64,000 bases of DNA from Glebionis coronaria (GCA_025667525.1 JANFOE010000054.1:310001-374000); one strand, 5' to 3'. Shown: positions 1-12,303, numbered from the stretch's first letter. Notes: generated by a model not told the origin, from the letters alone. Made by a program: numbers and translations.

Positions 1-143
1 GGATTAAATATCATTGGATACTTTATAGGCTTGAAGACTTGGAATTTTCAACTTTATCAAAGTTAGTCCTTGTAATTGTGTTGCCAAATAATCTGAAACT
101 CGATAAAAGGCATCTAGAGGATACAAGGAACAAAAGATAATTA

Positions 144-948
144 TGGGTCGATTGGTTCAAAATATTAAAATGATGTAATTCTAAATTCTAGTATATTAAA
201 ATTTCTCAGAATTTAAAATTTTAGAATTTAAAATGTATACGCCTGTTCGATTGGCAGAAATTTATAATTTTTTAAATCTTGATTTTTTGTTGAACCAATT
301 AACGAATAAATATTTTGTATATATATTTTCTATTTAAAAGAGTAAAATCGAATTTTCACATTTTATGTATATTTTATAAAAAGTTATACAAATTTTACAA
401 AAAAATTATATAAATTTTCTAAAAAGTTATATAAATTTTATAAAAAAAATATATATATATTATTTTTATTCAAATTTTATAAAAAAAATATATAAATATT
501 ATAAAAAAATTTATAAAAAGTATTTCAATTTTATAAGAAATTTCCATAAATTTTATAAAAGTTATATAAATATTTTATAACATATTTCTATATAAATATT
601 TACTTAAATTTATATAAATTTTATAGAAAATAATTTTTATAATTTTTTTTATAAACATAAAAACTCAAATAATAACGACAAGAAAAAAAAGTTTATGAAA
701 ATTAATTTTTAAGTAAATTAAAATTCCTCACTTTTTAGAGGAATTCTAATATCTTTTATTTTAAGAATTCGAGGAATTTTAAATTCTTTCGCTAGTTATA
801 CCAAATACAATATTTGAGGGATATTAAAATGTAAATATTTTGAATTCCTAATATCTTCGAATATCCCCGAACTAAACGGCACCTGAGGAATTTTAATATA
901 CTAGGATTTAGAATTTCATAATTTTAATATCTTAAACCAAACGTCCCC
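144..948. mobile_element. PIF/Harbinger (Tourist-like) non-autonomous element
   Basis: The two ends form an imperfect inverted repeat of about 65-70 bp: the left end from 144 matches the reverse complement of the right end up to 948, sharing the stretch TTCTAAATYCTAGTATATTA. It is flanked by TTA at 141-143 and 949-951, the target duplication typical of PIF/Harbinger elements. The interior is extremely AT-rich with many short TATAAATTTTATAAAAA-like repeats and has no coding capacity. Confidence 0.6.
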
Positions 949-951
949 TTA

Positions 952-1528
952 CAGTATTCGTCAAGGTTGTAAAAATCGCGAATCAATAGTTGATCACTTA
1001 ATTTTCTTAAATCGGTCTAGAGAGATTAACAAGTGATAAATCGGATTGATATTTTTTAAAAGTTTTAAATCTTTTTAACGAATTATAAATATTTTAATAA
1101 GTTTAATTATTTGAGGTAAGATGATCTTTATACCAACAATTTCTAATAATTATAAATAATTCAATTAGAAGTGATCAAAGCAAGTTTCCTACGGTATTTT
1201 TCAGGGACGTGGCTAAGAGGGTTTTCTAAAGTGCTCGGGATACTTATGAGATTTTTCTCTTTAGTGTTTTTTTTTAAATATCGATTTTTTTAAAATGTAT
1301 CTTAAATGCATTCGACTAATTGGAATATGTTTCTAGTCATCGTTTTAATTTTATTTTTTACATATGTAATATTACGATTTAAAAGAGTTTGTGCATTCAG
1401 TCATTTTTCGTTTTCGCTCTATTTTAACTTTTTTGACATGATTTATAGATTTTCAATAAATTTGACCATCGTCAACCACTATTAAACGATCATAGTCCGC
1501 AAATTGAAACTTTGACGGTCAATTAACA
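952..1528. other. AT-rich spacer, nothing recognised
   Basis: No ORF, RNA gene or inverted-repeat element could be supported here. The composition is AT-rich with poly-T runs, like the neighbouring intergenic DNA. Confidence 0.6.
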
Positions 1529-1536
1529 TTTAAACG

Positions 1537-1681
1537 CAGTGTTTTAAAATTCGGGTTGATCCGACCGGTTAAACCGTGATCTGGTCGAGTGACCGGATAT
1601 CCGTTTTAACCTAGAAAACTCAGTTGAATTGTGACCCGATAATTTGATCGGATCAATAAAAAACGGGATTTTAAAACATCG
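1537..1681. mobile_element. hAT-type MITE, short copy
   Basis: A 145-bp element begins CAGTGTTTTAAAATTCGGGT and ends with the inverted counterpart ATTTTAAAACATCG. It is flanked by an exact 8-bp direct repeat TTTAAACG at 1529-1536 and 1682-1689, the target-site size of hAT elements. The interior is rich in ACCGG/CCGGT-type words. The longer element at 24827-25261 has the same ends. Confidence 0.75.
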
Positions 1682-1689
1682 TTTAAACG

Positions 1690-4600
1690 ACAATTAGTCA
1701 AGTTTCTATTTTTTTTTTTTTCAACTTGCTTATTTGCTGGTCTAGAATTTGACTCGGGAAAATGTTGACTATGTTTCATATGTGGTTGCCAACCCTATCC
1801 ATTGACCATGGCCTCATGCTAGCGCTAGTGTGGTAGTGATGCTTGCAAATTAATAAAGTGTCAAGTATATGCCATCATCAAAGTATAAATCATACTTTAT
1901 CTTCACTTTTTATTAGTTTAGTATAAACACGTAAGCTTAAAGCTTAATATAAATTATTCCTAGAAATATCTTAGCTTGTCTAGAATATACAAAGAAGTCG
2001 ACACCCGTGCTTCACTGCGGTGTGTTTTTATTTTATATATAGAGCAAAACAATTTCAAAGAGTAATTAGAAGGATAAAGTCATACTCAGCGGACCCCTAA
2101 GTTGAGTTGCAAACTTACAATCCATATACAAAAAAGGCAAGCCTTTTAAAGTGAGCTGCTAGATATGCCAACATCACATATTTAGATCCTATCTTTCCAG
2201 TAAAAAAAAAGAAGTATGATAAGTCATCAAGAGACTGCAAATGTTTCTGTTGTAAAGCTCGAGCCAAACTATATTCATCATGTGTCATGTACTGCACAGA
2301 TATTCATCGGTCTGGTGAACTCCGGGGATAAATAGTAAGGCTATACAACATATATGGGTTGTCGCTCCTCGATACCAACACGACAAACAGAGGATTCCTT
2401 ACGTTTTCACAAAATAAACTGCAAAAACCAGAGATTAAAGCTGAAAGCACAATATAGAAAGGATATACTATAGTTATTGTCAAGTATAAGTGACATATTG
2501 GCCAATTACTGTTACGATTAATAGTTAAAAGTGCAGTCGGTGTACTATTAAGGCATAAAAAAAATTCTTAGACCATTGTAAAAGAGTTAGGAAAGAATGA
2601 CTTTAAGGCAACCCGACCTGACCCATTTCAATAAAAACAGGATGAGTGAACATGTACTTGAAGAGTCATGAGGTTCACATCCTGCGCTACTTTAAATCTT
2701 ATCTTTCGCTATGAGGAGATCATGTCATCATTTTGTTTAAAATTGATTTATTAATAATATACAAAGATTGTTTATCACAAATGGTCAGCCGTAGACTCAT
2801 TTCCAAACTTCGTCAAACTGCAGCAAGCACAGTTACGTTTGTTCATTATTGGACCAGTAGTGCCGCACCACTCATACCCTTCTGACTACCACCATCTTCG
2901 TTATGCTCTTCTACCTGCATTTTCTGTTACAATTTTCCTGTTCAACTTAAACTAACCCGTAAAAGTCAAAATTCTTTTTTTTGTTAGAAGATTCAACATC
3001 CGTTCTCTAAGTTGGAGTTTCCCAACACAAATAATGAAAAAAACACATTTATATAATATTTAATTGTATTATAAGTTATAGGAAGGGTTGCACTCTTTAA
3101 GTTGTATCATCATTCCGCTCCTTTTGTCTCCCTAATTTAGTTCCACCAGATATGCAAACAGCCAATTATTGACAGGAAGGCAAACTATCGCAAAGATCGT
3201 ACTACTAATAACCAAGGAGTGTTTGTCTAAGTCCATTTGTGGGTATATGTGCTGACTTGATTTCGGTCTATATTGCATAAGCTCACACTATAAGCTTATT
3301 ATGAGACTCGTGGGTTTATACTTTTATCTCAAATATTCCTAATCGTTGGCCATTAAGAAATACCTTCTTAGAGTCGTACGTTCACCGACTTCAAACACAT
3401 ACCTTGAGTTCTTTCCAACCACGCCATTGTGTAACTGGGTTTTCTTATCCTTTTAAACCAATCCAGAATGTACAATGGATGCATTATTTTCTGTAAATTA
3501 AACAAAAATTAAGAAGTGCACCAAAAGTTGTCATGGTAATAACTGCAAAGTATAAGGATGTCATATTTTTTTATCCTAAGATCAACGCATCTGAAGCTTT
3601 AGTAGATGTAATAGTTTTAGGATCGCAATTCATGTGTACTGTTCTTGGAAAGATCTAGCAGATAAGTTGATTTCTTTTCTATTATAATCCAAATTGTTAG
3701 CCATTTCTATTCCTTTCATTTCGCCATGATTTATTTGGTAAATAAGACTGTTAATCTTAGCAGATCCAGAGGCATAAAAAACTTGCAATATATTATGCAG
3801 TTTTGCGTGGGTAACTGGAGGTGGTCAGTAGACTGGTCTATCTTCTTATGGTTCACTACGTAGTAATTGGTAAGACTCTAGACAATCGGAAAAAACTTGG
3901 ATCGAATTAAAGTTACAGGCATGAAAGTAAAAGAAAAATGAATCAGCCTATTCAAACATGTTATATCAAGTATAATTTAATGTTTGTCCTATGTAGAGAT
4001 GTCGAAACTACAATATGTATATTGTGTGTATCATGTATGAATGTGAGAGTGAGAATTCAGATAATAGAGCACTATCTAGCTAATACTTCATATTTATATT
4101 TTTGAGACAAAGAGTGTAACAAAGAGCATGCTTCGTAGCTCAATCCTTTCATTAGAAAAAATTACATGAAAGGATGGATGTGTAAATTACTTAGCTAAAA
4201 CAAAATTTATTAGTAGTTAAAAATTTATTGGTTTCTTCATTGTCTAATTATCATAATTTGTAGCTTGATTAGTAGTTTTTATATACTATTCTATCAATAC
4301 TATCTTGTAAAAATTAAATTCAATTGAGTTCCACTGTCAGGCAAGAGTATAATAATGCTAAAATACAAACATGACATCCTTAATATGATATTGCAAAGAA
4401 TGGATATAAAAAAATAAATATGCTACTATTACCAACCTGAATGAAGTCGTCTCAAACCAATCACCTTTAACTTCCCGAATATAAATTATGCACGTACAAA
4501 TGCAAATAAAACCAATCAATGACTCACTAATAATTTTTAATCAAATTAAAAGAGATAATCGATTACTTTCATATAAACGTTTTGGGGTATAGCTCTTGTA

Positions 4601-5300
4601 AGCTTCAAAGGTTAAAACTTCATGGGAAGAGAGTGATTGTTGTGCGTTTTTGTGAGTGCATGTATTTGGTATTAGTTAGATCTAGATGGGGTGGTTTGTG
4701 TGTGCGTTCGTTTTGTTGGATCTGAAACACATACCTGCAATCATGTCGGTCTTTTTCTATGTTTATATAGTAAAAGAGATCCACATAGCCTGAAAATTCC
4801 AAAAACACTAAATTAAAAACATATAAAACTAAACACAAATAAAGCAACATAAGTTACATTCAAATACCTAAATTTAAGCTTAACCCAAAATAGAAAATAA
4901 AATAAAAATCAATCTTGTGATAAAATTAAAAAACAATTAAAAAACCCCTGGTATAAGACAAACCCTAAAAACAACATGAGTAAAAACAATGTGTTTGGGA
5001 TTACTCGGTGTGGAAAAGAGATGATGGTTGGAGTTAGTGTGTGTGTGTTTTTTGGGCGGTGAAAACCTCTAGAGAAGATCTGAGATAACTGGGGAGAATT
5101 GCCCAGACCCGTCTGGAAAAGAAAATGACGATAACACCGATGTGTTATCTATTTGTAACCACACACACGTGCACGTAACATACAGATAAGACGTGGTTGT
5201 TCTTTTTTCCCGCCAAAACCACATAAAATAATAAAAAAAGCAATCCGCTTCCTAAAACAGTATATAGTTATAATATTTTGGCTTCATTAAGCATCTTAAG
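1690..5300. other. Long spacer with no supported gene
   Basis: AT-rich DNA with only short ORFs and no recognisable domain. One minus-strand ORF at 2115-2297 (60 codons; residues SLARALQQKHLQSLDDLSYF) has a protein-like composition and is preceded by an AG acceptor-like site, so it may be a gene fragment, but I cannot name it. CT-rich and CA-rich tracts at 5000-5220 could be a leader or promoter of an unseen gene; this is speculative. Confidence 0.4.
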
Positions 5301-5649
5301 TTTTTAACTAAGTGATTAACTAACCATTTGTCAAAATCTATAGCACATATAATGTAAAGAGCGATGATTGATATGACTAACTTAGGTGCTTAATTTACAT
5401 GTAAAATGATTTTTTTAAAAAAATGCATTTGTTTAGACAAATTAAATCACTCACAAAACTCATTTTTGAGCCCACACAACTCTTATGTGACTGGTTTTGA
5501 AGACGGTCGAGTCTTTTATTTATCGCCTCGTCGAGATAATAAGGAGCATGCATCTTTTACTTTAAGTGAGATTCACATGTAGCATTAATAAAAAAAACTT
5601 TATGTAAGAAACTTATACTCCGTTCTTACGTAGTCACAAGAATTTAAAA

Positions 5650-5920
5650 ATGTCACAATCCGGGTATGTTTTTAAAGTTTTAAATAGGATTAGAATAGAA
5701 AATGTAAAATCGGTTCACATGATATTGGGTGAGCATTTCCAACTGTCGTTAAAGGATTGTTCGGTTAGGGATTGTGATGTCGAAAGGATGAGTAAGGTGT
5801 CATATGCAAATGCGGTTAGGAGCTTAATGTATTTGATGCGGTTTAGTGTATGGAACAAATCGCGGCAACCATGTGAGCGTAACAGGTTTTATTGATTCAA
5901 ATTACGTTAAAACTGTATTC
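5650..5920 (+). pseudogene. Copia reverse transcriptase/RNase H remnant, copy 1
   Basis: The translation reads like the end of a plant Copia RT domain (CDVERMSKVSYANAVRSLMYLM), then jumps through a frame change to YGTNRGNHVSVTGFIDSNYVK, the start of the RNase H portion. The segment that normally lies between these in Copia polyproteins is missing. This is a decayed fragment with no LTRs of its own in view. The Copia assignment is from motif recognition. Confidence 0.7.
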
Positions 5921-6022
5921 TTTATCTGTTTATTTGTCATGCTTGTAAGTAACAAAACTTGTATGTTACTTGTCTTGTTTTACATTTATCTCTTTAATAT
6001 GTTCATAAGACTGTCTTGTTTA

Positions 6023-6301
6023 CTACCTCCGTCCTAAAATTATTGTCCACGGATAAAAAACACACAGTTTTAGAAAAACATTACTTTTTCAGCTTTCTCT
6101 CTTAGTTTTTGCCAAATGACAGTTTTACCCTTAACCAATTATTTTATACTTCTTTATTGTTTGTAATAATAACCTCAAATGAGGGTAATATGGTAAACTC
6201 AAACAAAATTCTTCATTTAATTTTGGAAGTTTTGGAAGTGGATAATAATTTTAGAACAACCCAAAATAAAATAGTGGATAATAATATTAGGACGGAGGTA
6301 G
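6023..6301. mobile_element. Stowaway-like MITE (Tc1/mariner)
   Basis: A 279-bp element starts CTACCTCCGTCCTAAAAT and ends with the inverted ATTAGGACGGAGGTAG; the inverted match runs about 27 bp. It is flanked by TA at 6021-6022 and 6302-6303. The CTCCGTCC terminal motif and TA target site are hallmarks of plant Stowaway MITEs. It lies just downstream of the first Copia remnant. Confidence 0.85.
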
Positions 6302-6811
6302 TATTTGTTTATATTATTTCTTTAATTTTAAGTGACATTCACATGTAACACTGATCATTTAACACTTCGTATCCCTAAAACTATATGTTTGGTTTGATCA
6401 TACTATATTGTGAGATTGCGAAATGTTAAAAAATTAAATTTATTTGATACACATTTAGCAATATATGTATGTGAGACTTTGATCGAGATCAAGTAATCAT
6501 ATACTTACGACATGCTCAATAGTTGGAGTTAAAATATATAAGTAATTAACTAACTTTTTGTGATAATCTATATAACACATAAAGAGACGACTGATAATTG
6601 ACATGACTAATTTATGTGTTTAATTTACGTTTAAAAATAATCTATAAATTACATGTGTTTAGACAAATTAAATCACTCATAAAACTCATTTTGGAGCGCA
6701 CATAATTCTTACGCGGCTGATTTTAAGAATGGTCAAATATTTCATTTTCCGCCCTCAAAATTCGTCTAGATAATATGGAGCACGCATCCCTTATTTTGAG
6801 TGAGATTCATT

Positions 6812-6990
6812 GCCTGTTTGTTAGAGATTCTGATGTTGAAAAGATGAGTAGGGTGTCGTATGCAAATGCGGTTAAAATCTTAATGTACTTGATGTGCTTT
6901 GGTGTATAGGATAAATCGTGGCAATCACGTGGATGTAACATGTTTTATTGATTCAAACTATGCTAAGACTTGTTTTCTATAGTATTTGTT
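6812..6990 (+). pseudogene. Copia reverse transcriptase/RNase H remnant, copy 2
   Basis: This is the second copy of the fragment at 5650-5920. VRDSDVEKMSRVSYANAVKILMYLM is followed by a stop and then a diverged NRGNHVDVT-like stretch in another frame. It has the same internal deletion junction as copy 1, so the deletion came before the duplication. It begins further downstream in the domain than copy 1. Confidence 0.6.
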
Positions 6991-7620
6991 TATTCATCAT
7001 GTTTATAAGTAACAAAACTTGTATGTAATCTGTTTCATAATACATTTTCTCTTCAACCCGTTCATAAGACTGTCTTCTCTATTTGTTTAACACTATTTCT
7101 CTTACTTTAAGTGAGATTCACATGTAGCATTGATGACATTTAACTCTTTAGATCCTCGAAATATATGTTTGGTTTGATCATACTATACTGCGAGATTGTG
7201 AACGAGATCGAGTAATCATATGCTTACGAAATGCTTAATAGTTGGAGTTAGAATATCAACTGTACTCTTTACCTAATTGTGGTTATTGGCTTCGACTGAT
7301 TTCATCTCTTAGATATAATGTTTTGAAAATCGGACCGTACCTAACCAGTTAACGGGAAAGAAATCGGTTTAACGGCTAATCATAATTCGGTTCGGTTGGG
7401 GTTTGACAAATTTAGATTGTCAAAACCATATATCTAAACCGAAAACCAAATATTTAATTCGGGTCCATGTGATTTTGAAAAATTCGGTTTTTGGATATGG
7501 TTATTAACGATTTTTCTGTTTGATTCGAGTTTTCGATTTTAAACAAATGGACTAAAAAAAGAGGCTAAATTCTAAAGCCCGGAAGAGATAAAAAGAAACC
7601 CAAACTCAAAGAAAAGCCCA

Positions 7621-8275
7621 AAATGATCTTTCCACAAAACCATCTCAATACCCGAGTCTCAGACCCGAATGACCACGCGTCTGAGACCCGGATGACCACG
7701 CATCCGAGACCACGATGACCAATTACCTCGTGTCGTAATCATACGAGTAGAAGACATACTTAGAAAAACGACATAAGTCACTTGTGAAAATTACAGAACT
7801 AGTCTACAACTTGCGGTGACCGAAAAAAATTGCAATGTGAGTTTTTAAATTTTTTTAGCTATTTTCGTATTTTTCGCTTTATCATAACTTTCTGGTTCCG
7901 CCCATGCAGTCTGCAAAAAGTTAGTATATAAACTTATTAACTTTAAATTTTCTTGTTCATATGACAGATGACAACCCAACACAAACTTGTACAGATTCTA
8001 AAACTAACCAAAACCAACCCATTTTCACTAAAACTAACCCAATAAACCCATGCACAAATATACTCCTTAAACCTCCTCCAAAACCCCATTTTTACAACCC
8101 ATCTCATCACTGCATATTTTAACTCCAACGACCCGTTTCAAGCTCGAAAGCTTTTCAACACCGTTGTGATCAAAGACAAACCTTTATGGAACACATTGCT
8201 TAATGGTTTTGTTAAGAACCATCTTTATAACCATAGTTACAACGTTTTTTTCAAAATGGGTCAAAATGGGGTGTA
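7621..8275 (+). repeat. Segmental duplicate of the PPR 5' region
   Basis: The segment matches 17620-18672: first the upstream part (CACAAAACCATCTCAATACCCGAG and what follows), then the first 100 codons of the PPR gene. About 500 bp present upstream of the 18369 gene (roughly 17825-18345) is absent or replaced here. The similarity stops abruptly at about 8275. Confidence 0.75.
7968..8275 (+). pseudogene. Truncated PPR pseudogene
   Basis: The ATG at 7968 lies in the same context as the ATG of the PPR gene at 18369, and the reading frame is nearly identical for about 100 codons. Codon 27, CAA in the intact gene, is TAA here (one C-to-T change), so the product would stop after 26 residues. Similarity ends after KMGQNGV, before the first complete PPR motifs. 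It is a non-functional partial duplicate about 10 kb from its parent. Confidence 0.85.
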
Positions 8276-8466
8276 TCTTTTTGAAATGTTAATATTTTCA
8301 TCTTTAAATTAAACAAAATGCTAATTAGAAAACAAATTTATTAGATCAGGTCACGTGTTCGGTCACCGGATCAACCCGGTCTAGTTATCAAGTCACGAGT
8401 TTGATAACCGGCACCCGGTCGAGTTACCAAGACACAGGTTTAACCATCGAGTCAATTAATATATCG

Positions 8467-8931
8467 TGTTGGGTCTACTAGATGTAGATCTTGCAGCCTG
8501 TGAGGACCGATGAATGACTTCTGTAATCACAAGTCAAACCACAGAGAGACTCTATACACAATATGAATGTAGAATACAAATATAATAAAGAAGAACAGAA
8601 TAACTATAAAGACTTGATCCTTTCTAAGGATTTCTAATATTGATAATGAATAGAACTACGTTTGGTGAAGGTGTATATAACCCTTCTGCCTAAGGTTCCT
8701 TTTATACTACAAGGAAACCCTAATACAGCATTAAAGAAAACGTGTAAGACTGATATGCATATCCTTTCTTAACATATCTCATGCATATCCTAACATAATA
8801 TTAAGTAAATAATAAAGTTTGACTTCGACTAGGACCAGGAGCACGACTTGCTCCTACTACTACTAGGACCAGGAGGAACTACATACCTCCTAGTCTACCT
8901 ATTACATATAACTATTACAATGGTCCTAACA
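8467..8931 (-). repeat. Copia 3' LTR
   Basis: A 465-bp LTR bounded by TGTTGGG and CCTAACA, giving the standard TG...CA ends. It is next to the target duplication on the left and the polypurine tract on the right, which fixes it as the 3' LTR of a minus-strand element. Confidence 0.9.
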
Positions 8932-8944
8932 ATCCTCCCCTAAA
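8932..8944 (-). other. Copia polypurine tract
   Basis: The minus strand reads TTTAGGGGAGGAT immediately before the 3' LTR, the expected position and composition of the plus-strand priming site. Confidence 0.75.
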
Positions 8945-9131
8945 CTTGAATTTGACCTGTTGAGTTCAAGTTTCCTGGAAAACGTGCAAATAAAGCCCGA
9001 GGATTGAATCAGCAAAACGAATAGTAGCATCAGCAAGATAAGAATCAGAGTCACCACCACAACATGAAACACTAGAAGCTTCTCCAAAGCTTCGAATAAA
9101 TCAGCATCGTGTTGAATCTTTTGCAGCAACA

Positions 9132-9623
9132 TGAGCAGATTTGATGAGCCTTTACCAAGTAGCTGCTCGCGCTTGGGCTAGCCAGTCTTTCTGGTGGAAT
9201 AAGCATCACCCTGGGAGACTAGAACACAGCCCAACTCTTAGAACGTGAATCAATGGTGAGTGGGATTACCCTAATGATTTTAGGCAAACCATCACAGCCG
9301 TCAACGGATTTGATATGTCTTTACCAGAAGTCGTACCCCTCTGGACTCGCCAACTCTTAGCAATGAAGCATCGGTGAGTTGAAAACCCTATAGCTTTAAG
9401 CAAGCTATTACAACTATCAACGGATTTGATATGATCTTTACCAAGAGCCGTACCCCCTTAGATTAGCCACTTTTCAGTCCAAGACTATGGCAAGTAAAAA
9501 CCATCCAGTTTTGGGTAACCTGGCAACCATCAACGGATTTGAGAATCGCACCAGGAGCCGTACCCTCAAGGTGAATCAACTTTTTCTTGTCGATGAGACA
9601 TGGTAAGTTGAGAACCATTTGTT
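9132..9623 (-). repeat. Degenerate tandem repeat inside the Copia element
   Basis: A unit of roughly 110-120 bp recurs about four times. Each contains a version of CAACGGATTTGATATG, then TTTACCAAGAGCCGTACCC and a CAACT segment before a GGTGAGTTG-like end. It lies between the truncated pol and the 3' LTR, where RT/RNase H should be. I see no coding sense in it. Confidence 0.6.
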
Positions 9624-9857
9624 GTGAGGACCAAAGTCCAACACCAAGTGAAACCAGTAACCAGCACAATCACAAGTCAAACCACAGAGAGACTCTATAC
9701 ACAATATAAATGTAGAATACAAATATAATAAAGAAGAACAGAATAACTACAAAGACTTGATCCTTTCTAAGGATTTCTAATATTGATAATGAATAGAACT
9801 ACGTTTGGTGAAGGTGTATATAACCCTTCTGCCTAAGGTTCCTTTTATACTACAAGG
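9624..9857 (-). repeat. Internal LTR fragment within Copia
   Basis: Positions 9668-9857 match LTR positions 8525-8714 over 190 bp with very few differences, and a weaker match extends to about 9624. Its right edge joins directly to integrase coding sequence. It looks like a rearrangement (template switch or recombination) that replaced the integrase C-terminus, RT and RNase H. Confidence 0.8.
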
Positions 9858-10988
9858 CTTCAAATGAGCAATATTTGGAATTTTGCCCGTGAGAAGCTCA
9901 TAAGGAGTCTTCTTGTGAGGATTGGTAATAGAAACCCTATTCAAAACGTAACTTGCAGTATTAACAGCTTCTGTCCAGAACATGGTTTGAAGCTTGGAAT
10001 CGGCAAGCATAGTTCTTGCTGCTTCTATTAGTGTCCTGTTCTTTCTTTCTGCCACGCCATTCTGTTGAGGAGTCCTTGCTGCACTATAATCCCTTTTGAT
10101 GCCCTTAGCATTACAAAGTACGATGAGGTCTTTATTTTTAAACTCGGTTCCATTGTCGCAACGAATACCTTTAACTTTCTTGGACAACTGGTTCTCTATC
10201 AGAGTAAGAAAATCTCTAAGAATTGAGTAGGTCTCACTCTTGGTAGCCATGAAGAACACCCACAAAAACCTGCTATAGCCATCAGTTACCACCAGACAGA
10301 ATTGCTTGTGGTTAATGCTTCTAATAGAAGTAGGACCAAATAAATCCATGTGTAGTAGCTGCAATGGTTTGGTAATAAGACTAAGAGCAGTAATGGCCTT
10401 GAAGGATGCTTCGTGCTGTTTGCCTTTGCTGCAAGCAATACAATTTATATCATTTCTAAACGTCTTGGGAGGTAAACCAGAGACCAGATTCAGATTTGCA
10501 AGTTTGTGAATGGTCTTGAAGTTCACATGCCCCATCCTTCTGTGCCATTGAGTGGCTTCATCTTCTGAGGCTTTAGCAACTAGACATGCTAGCTGACCAG
10601 TAGGGTTGACTTCATTCAACTTGATGCTATAGAGATTGTGTCTTCTAGGGATTCTGAGCAGAACTTGTGAGTCATCCGGAAGCTGAAAGTCTTTGGAGAG
10701 CACAAGTGCATCAGTATCGGTGAAGAGAACAAACTGCTTATTGTCACAAATCTGAGAGACCGATATCAAGTTGAAGTGTTGAAGTGCTTCTACATAGTAG
10801 ACCTGCTCAAAATTTAGATTAGGCGTCTTAATTGTTCCTTTGCCAGTGATCCTGCCTTCACCCCCACCAAAATAGACCTTGTCTCCATAAAATGGTACAA
10901 AGTTAGAGAGAAGACTTTTATTTCCTGTCATGCTCCTAGAGCAACCACTATCAACAATGCCTAGACTAGGATCTTGGTATGGAGTAAC
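9777..10988 (-). pseudogene. Copia protease-integrase, truncated pol
   Basis: Read on the minus strand, the frame opens at about 10988 with the aspartic protease signature VDSGCSRSMTG. The GAG-pre-integrase zinc-binding region follows (WHRRMGHVN, then CIACSKGKQ). Next is the integrase core with LHMDLFGP, RCDNGTEF and PQQNGVAERKNR, which supply the D, D and E residues. After LTGKIPNIAHLKP the frame crosses into LTR-derived sequence and ends at 9777, so the integrase C-terminus, RT and RNase H are lost. The frame is offset from the upstream gag frame by 88 nt. Confidence 0.85.
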
Positions 10989-11019
10989 CTACAACAACAA
11001 GTTAATAAAAATACAAAAA

Positions 11020-12294
11020 TTAGTGTCGTAAGGGGACCCAAACCTTTTCAGGTTTGAGCCTGCCTTGTGGATCTTTAGAAGAGTGCCAAGAAGATTGATG
11101 AGATCCACCGTTGTTCCTTGATTGCCTATGCATCATATGGGTATTGTTATTTGACCAAGAACAACCTGCTGAGGGCTTAATAGCAGTTCCCAAACTTCCC
11201 AAACCGAAATACGTGTGGTCCAAATTATATGGATAAACTGGATTAAAATTTTGAAAATAATTGCTAGTATTTTGTAATCCAATGTTTCTCCATTGATCAG
11301 AAACTAAAGGAGAGGACCTCCTAGAAGAAGAAAACGATTGAGCACTGGGATTGAGTCTTCTAGAAGTATATGGGTCAGCTCCTGGTGGACCAGGAGCAGG
11401 AAAAGCATGATTAACAGAAGCATGTGTATAATAATCACAATCTTTAATTAAATGAAAAGCACTGCCACAAACAAAACATGTTTTGAAAGACCTTTTATTA
11501 GAATGAGATTGTTTCATACTGCCTACTTTATTACACACAATTCTAGGAGAAACATTCTTCCTAGGACTCAATAAACTAGGACTAGACACACTTGACATAA
11601 CAGCAACTCTTCCTTCACACTTCCTAGCACCAGTAGCAGCATGATCATTCGACTTGGAACTTGTAGGTCTTGACTCTTCACTTGAATCACGAGATGCAGA
11701 GTCACTGGCTTTGTCACTGAAAGTACACGAGACAAAGTCATTAGAATTAGTAGAACTTTTTGGGGACTCATGCATCTGTAATCCATCCAAGTCATTATGC
11801 CATGAAGTGGGCATAAAAGTTCCAGTAAGGGGAGGAGGGACAGCATGCATTTCTGCTGCTGGTTTAAACCTATTGTAACTAGGTTTTCCCTCGTCCTCTT
11901 TGTCAGCGCCAAAGACACTCGAAAAAGATAAATCAAACACATCTTCTGAATCAATATATTTTTCAAATCCTAAACCTCTTTTAGTCCTACCAAACATGCT
12001 ACTATCAATTAATTTTGAAAGATTTTTAGGGGCCTTTTGCCATTTTTCAAATCTTAACATTGTAGCATCTAATTTTTCTTGCATTTCCTCTTTTTCTTTG
12101 ATACTGGCATCTCTTACTGTTTCTGTATATTTAAGCATATTCGTTGTGTTTTCTAAATCGATGCTTAGTATCCGGATTTTATTCTCATACTCACGTTGAG
12201 TATCTTGTAACCACCTCTTTTGTTGTTCCAATGTGTTTAAAGAAACCTTATAGGCTTGAACCTCTAAAAAGTATTTATCATTTTGATCATTCAC
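11020..12294 (-). pseudogene. Copia gag C-terminal part
   Basis: The first half is charged and coiled-coil-like (LNTLEQQKRWLQDTQREYEN). The second half has a zinc-knuckle-like CFVCGSAFHLIKDC and ends ...EKVWVPLRH, the WVP motif that commonly precedes the Copia protease. It is in frame with the upstream gag ORF and separated from it only by a TAA near 12304-12306, so the two were one gag-pol frame. Confidence 0.75.
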
Positions 12295-12303
12295 TTCATT
12301 AAA

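Larger units (their letters stand above)
5305..7250. repeat. Tandem segmental duplication carrying Copia remnants
   Basis: The stretch around 5310-5600 recurs diverged at about 6530-6830 (shared words such as TTTAGACAAATTAAATCACTC), each time followed by the same Copia reverse-transcriptase remnant. A third short module, TTTAAGTGAGATTCACATGTAG and about 150 bp after it, occurs near 5560, 6325 and 7100. The copies differ by many substitutions, so the duplication is not recent. Unit one is interrupted by the Stowaway MITE at 6023-6301, which unit two lacks. Confidence 0.65.

Noticed and set aside
11900..12199. Plus-strand ORFs opposite Copia gag and pol
   Set aside because: Antisense shadows of retrotransposon coding sequence.
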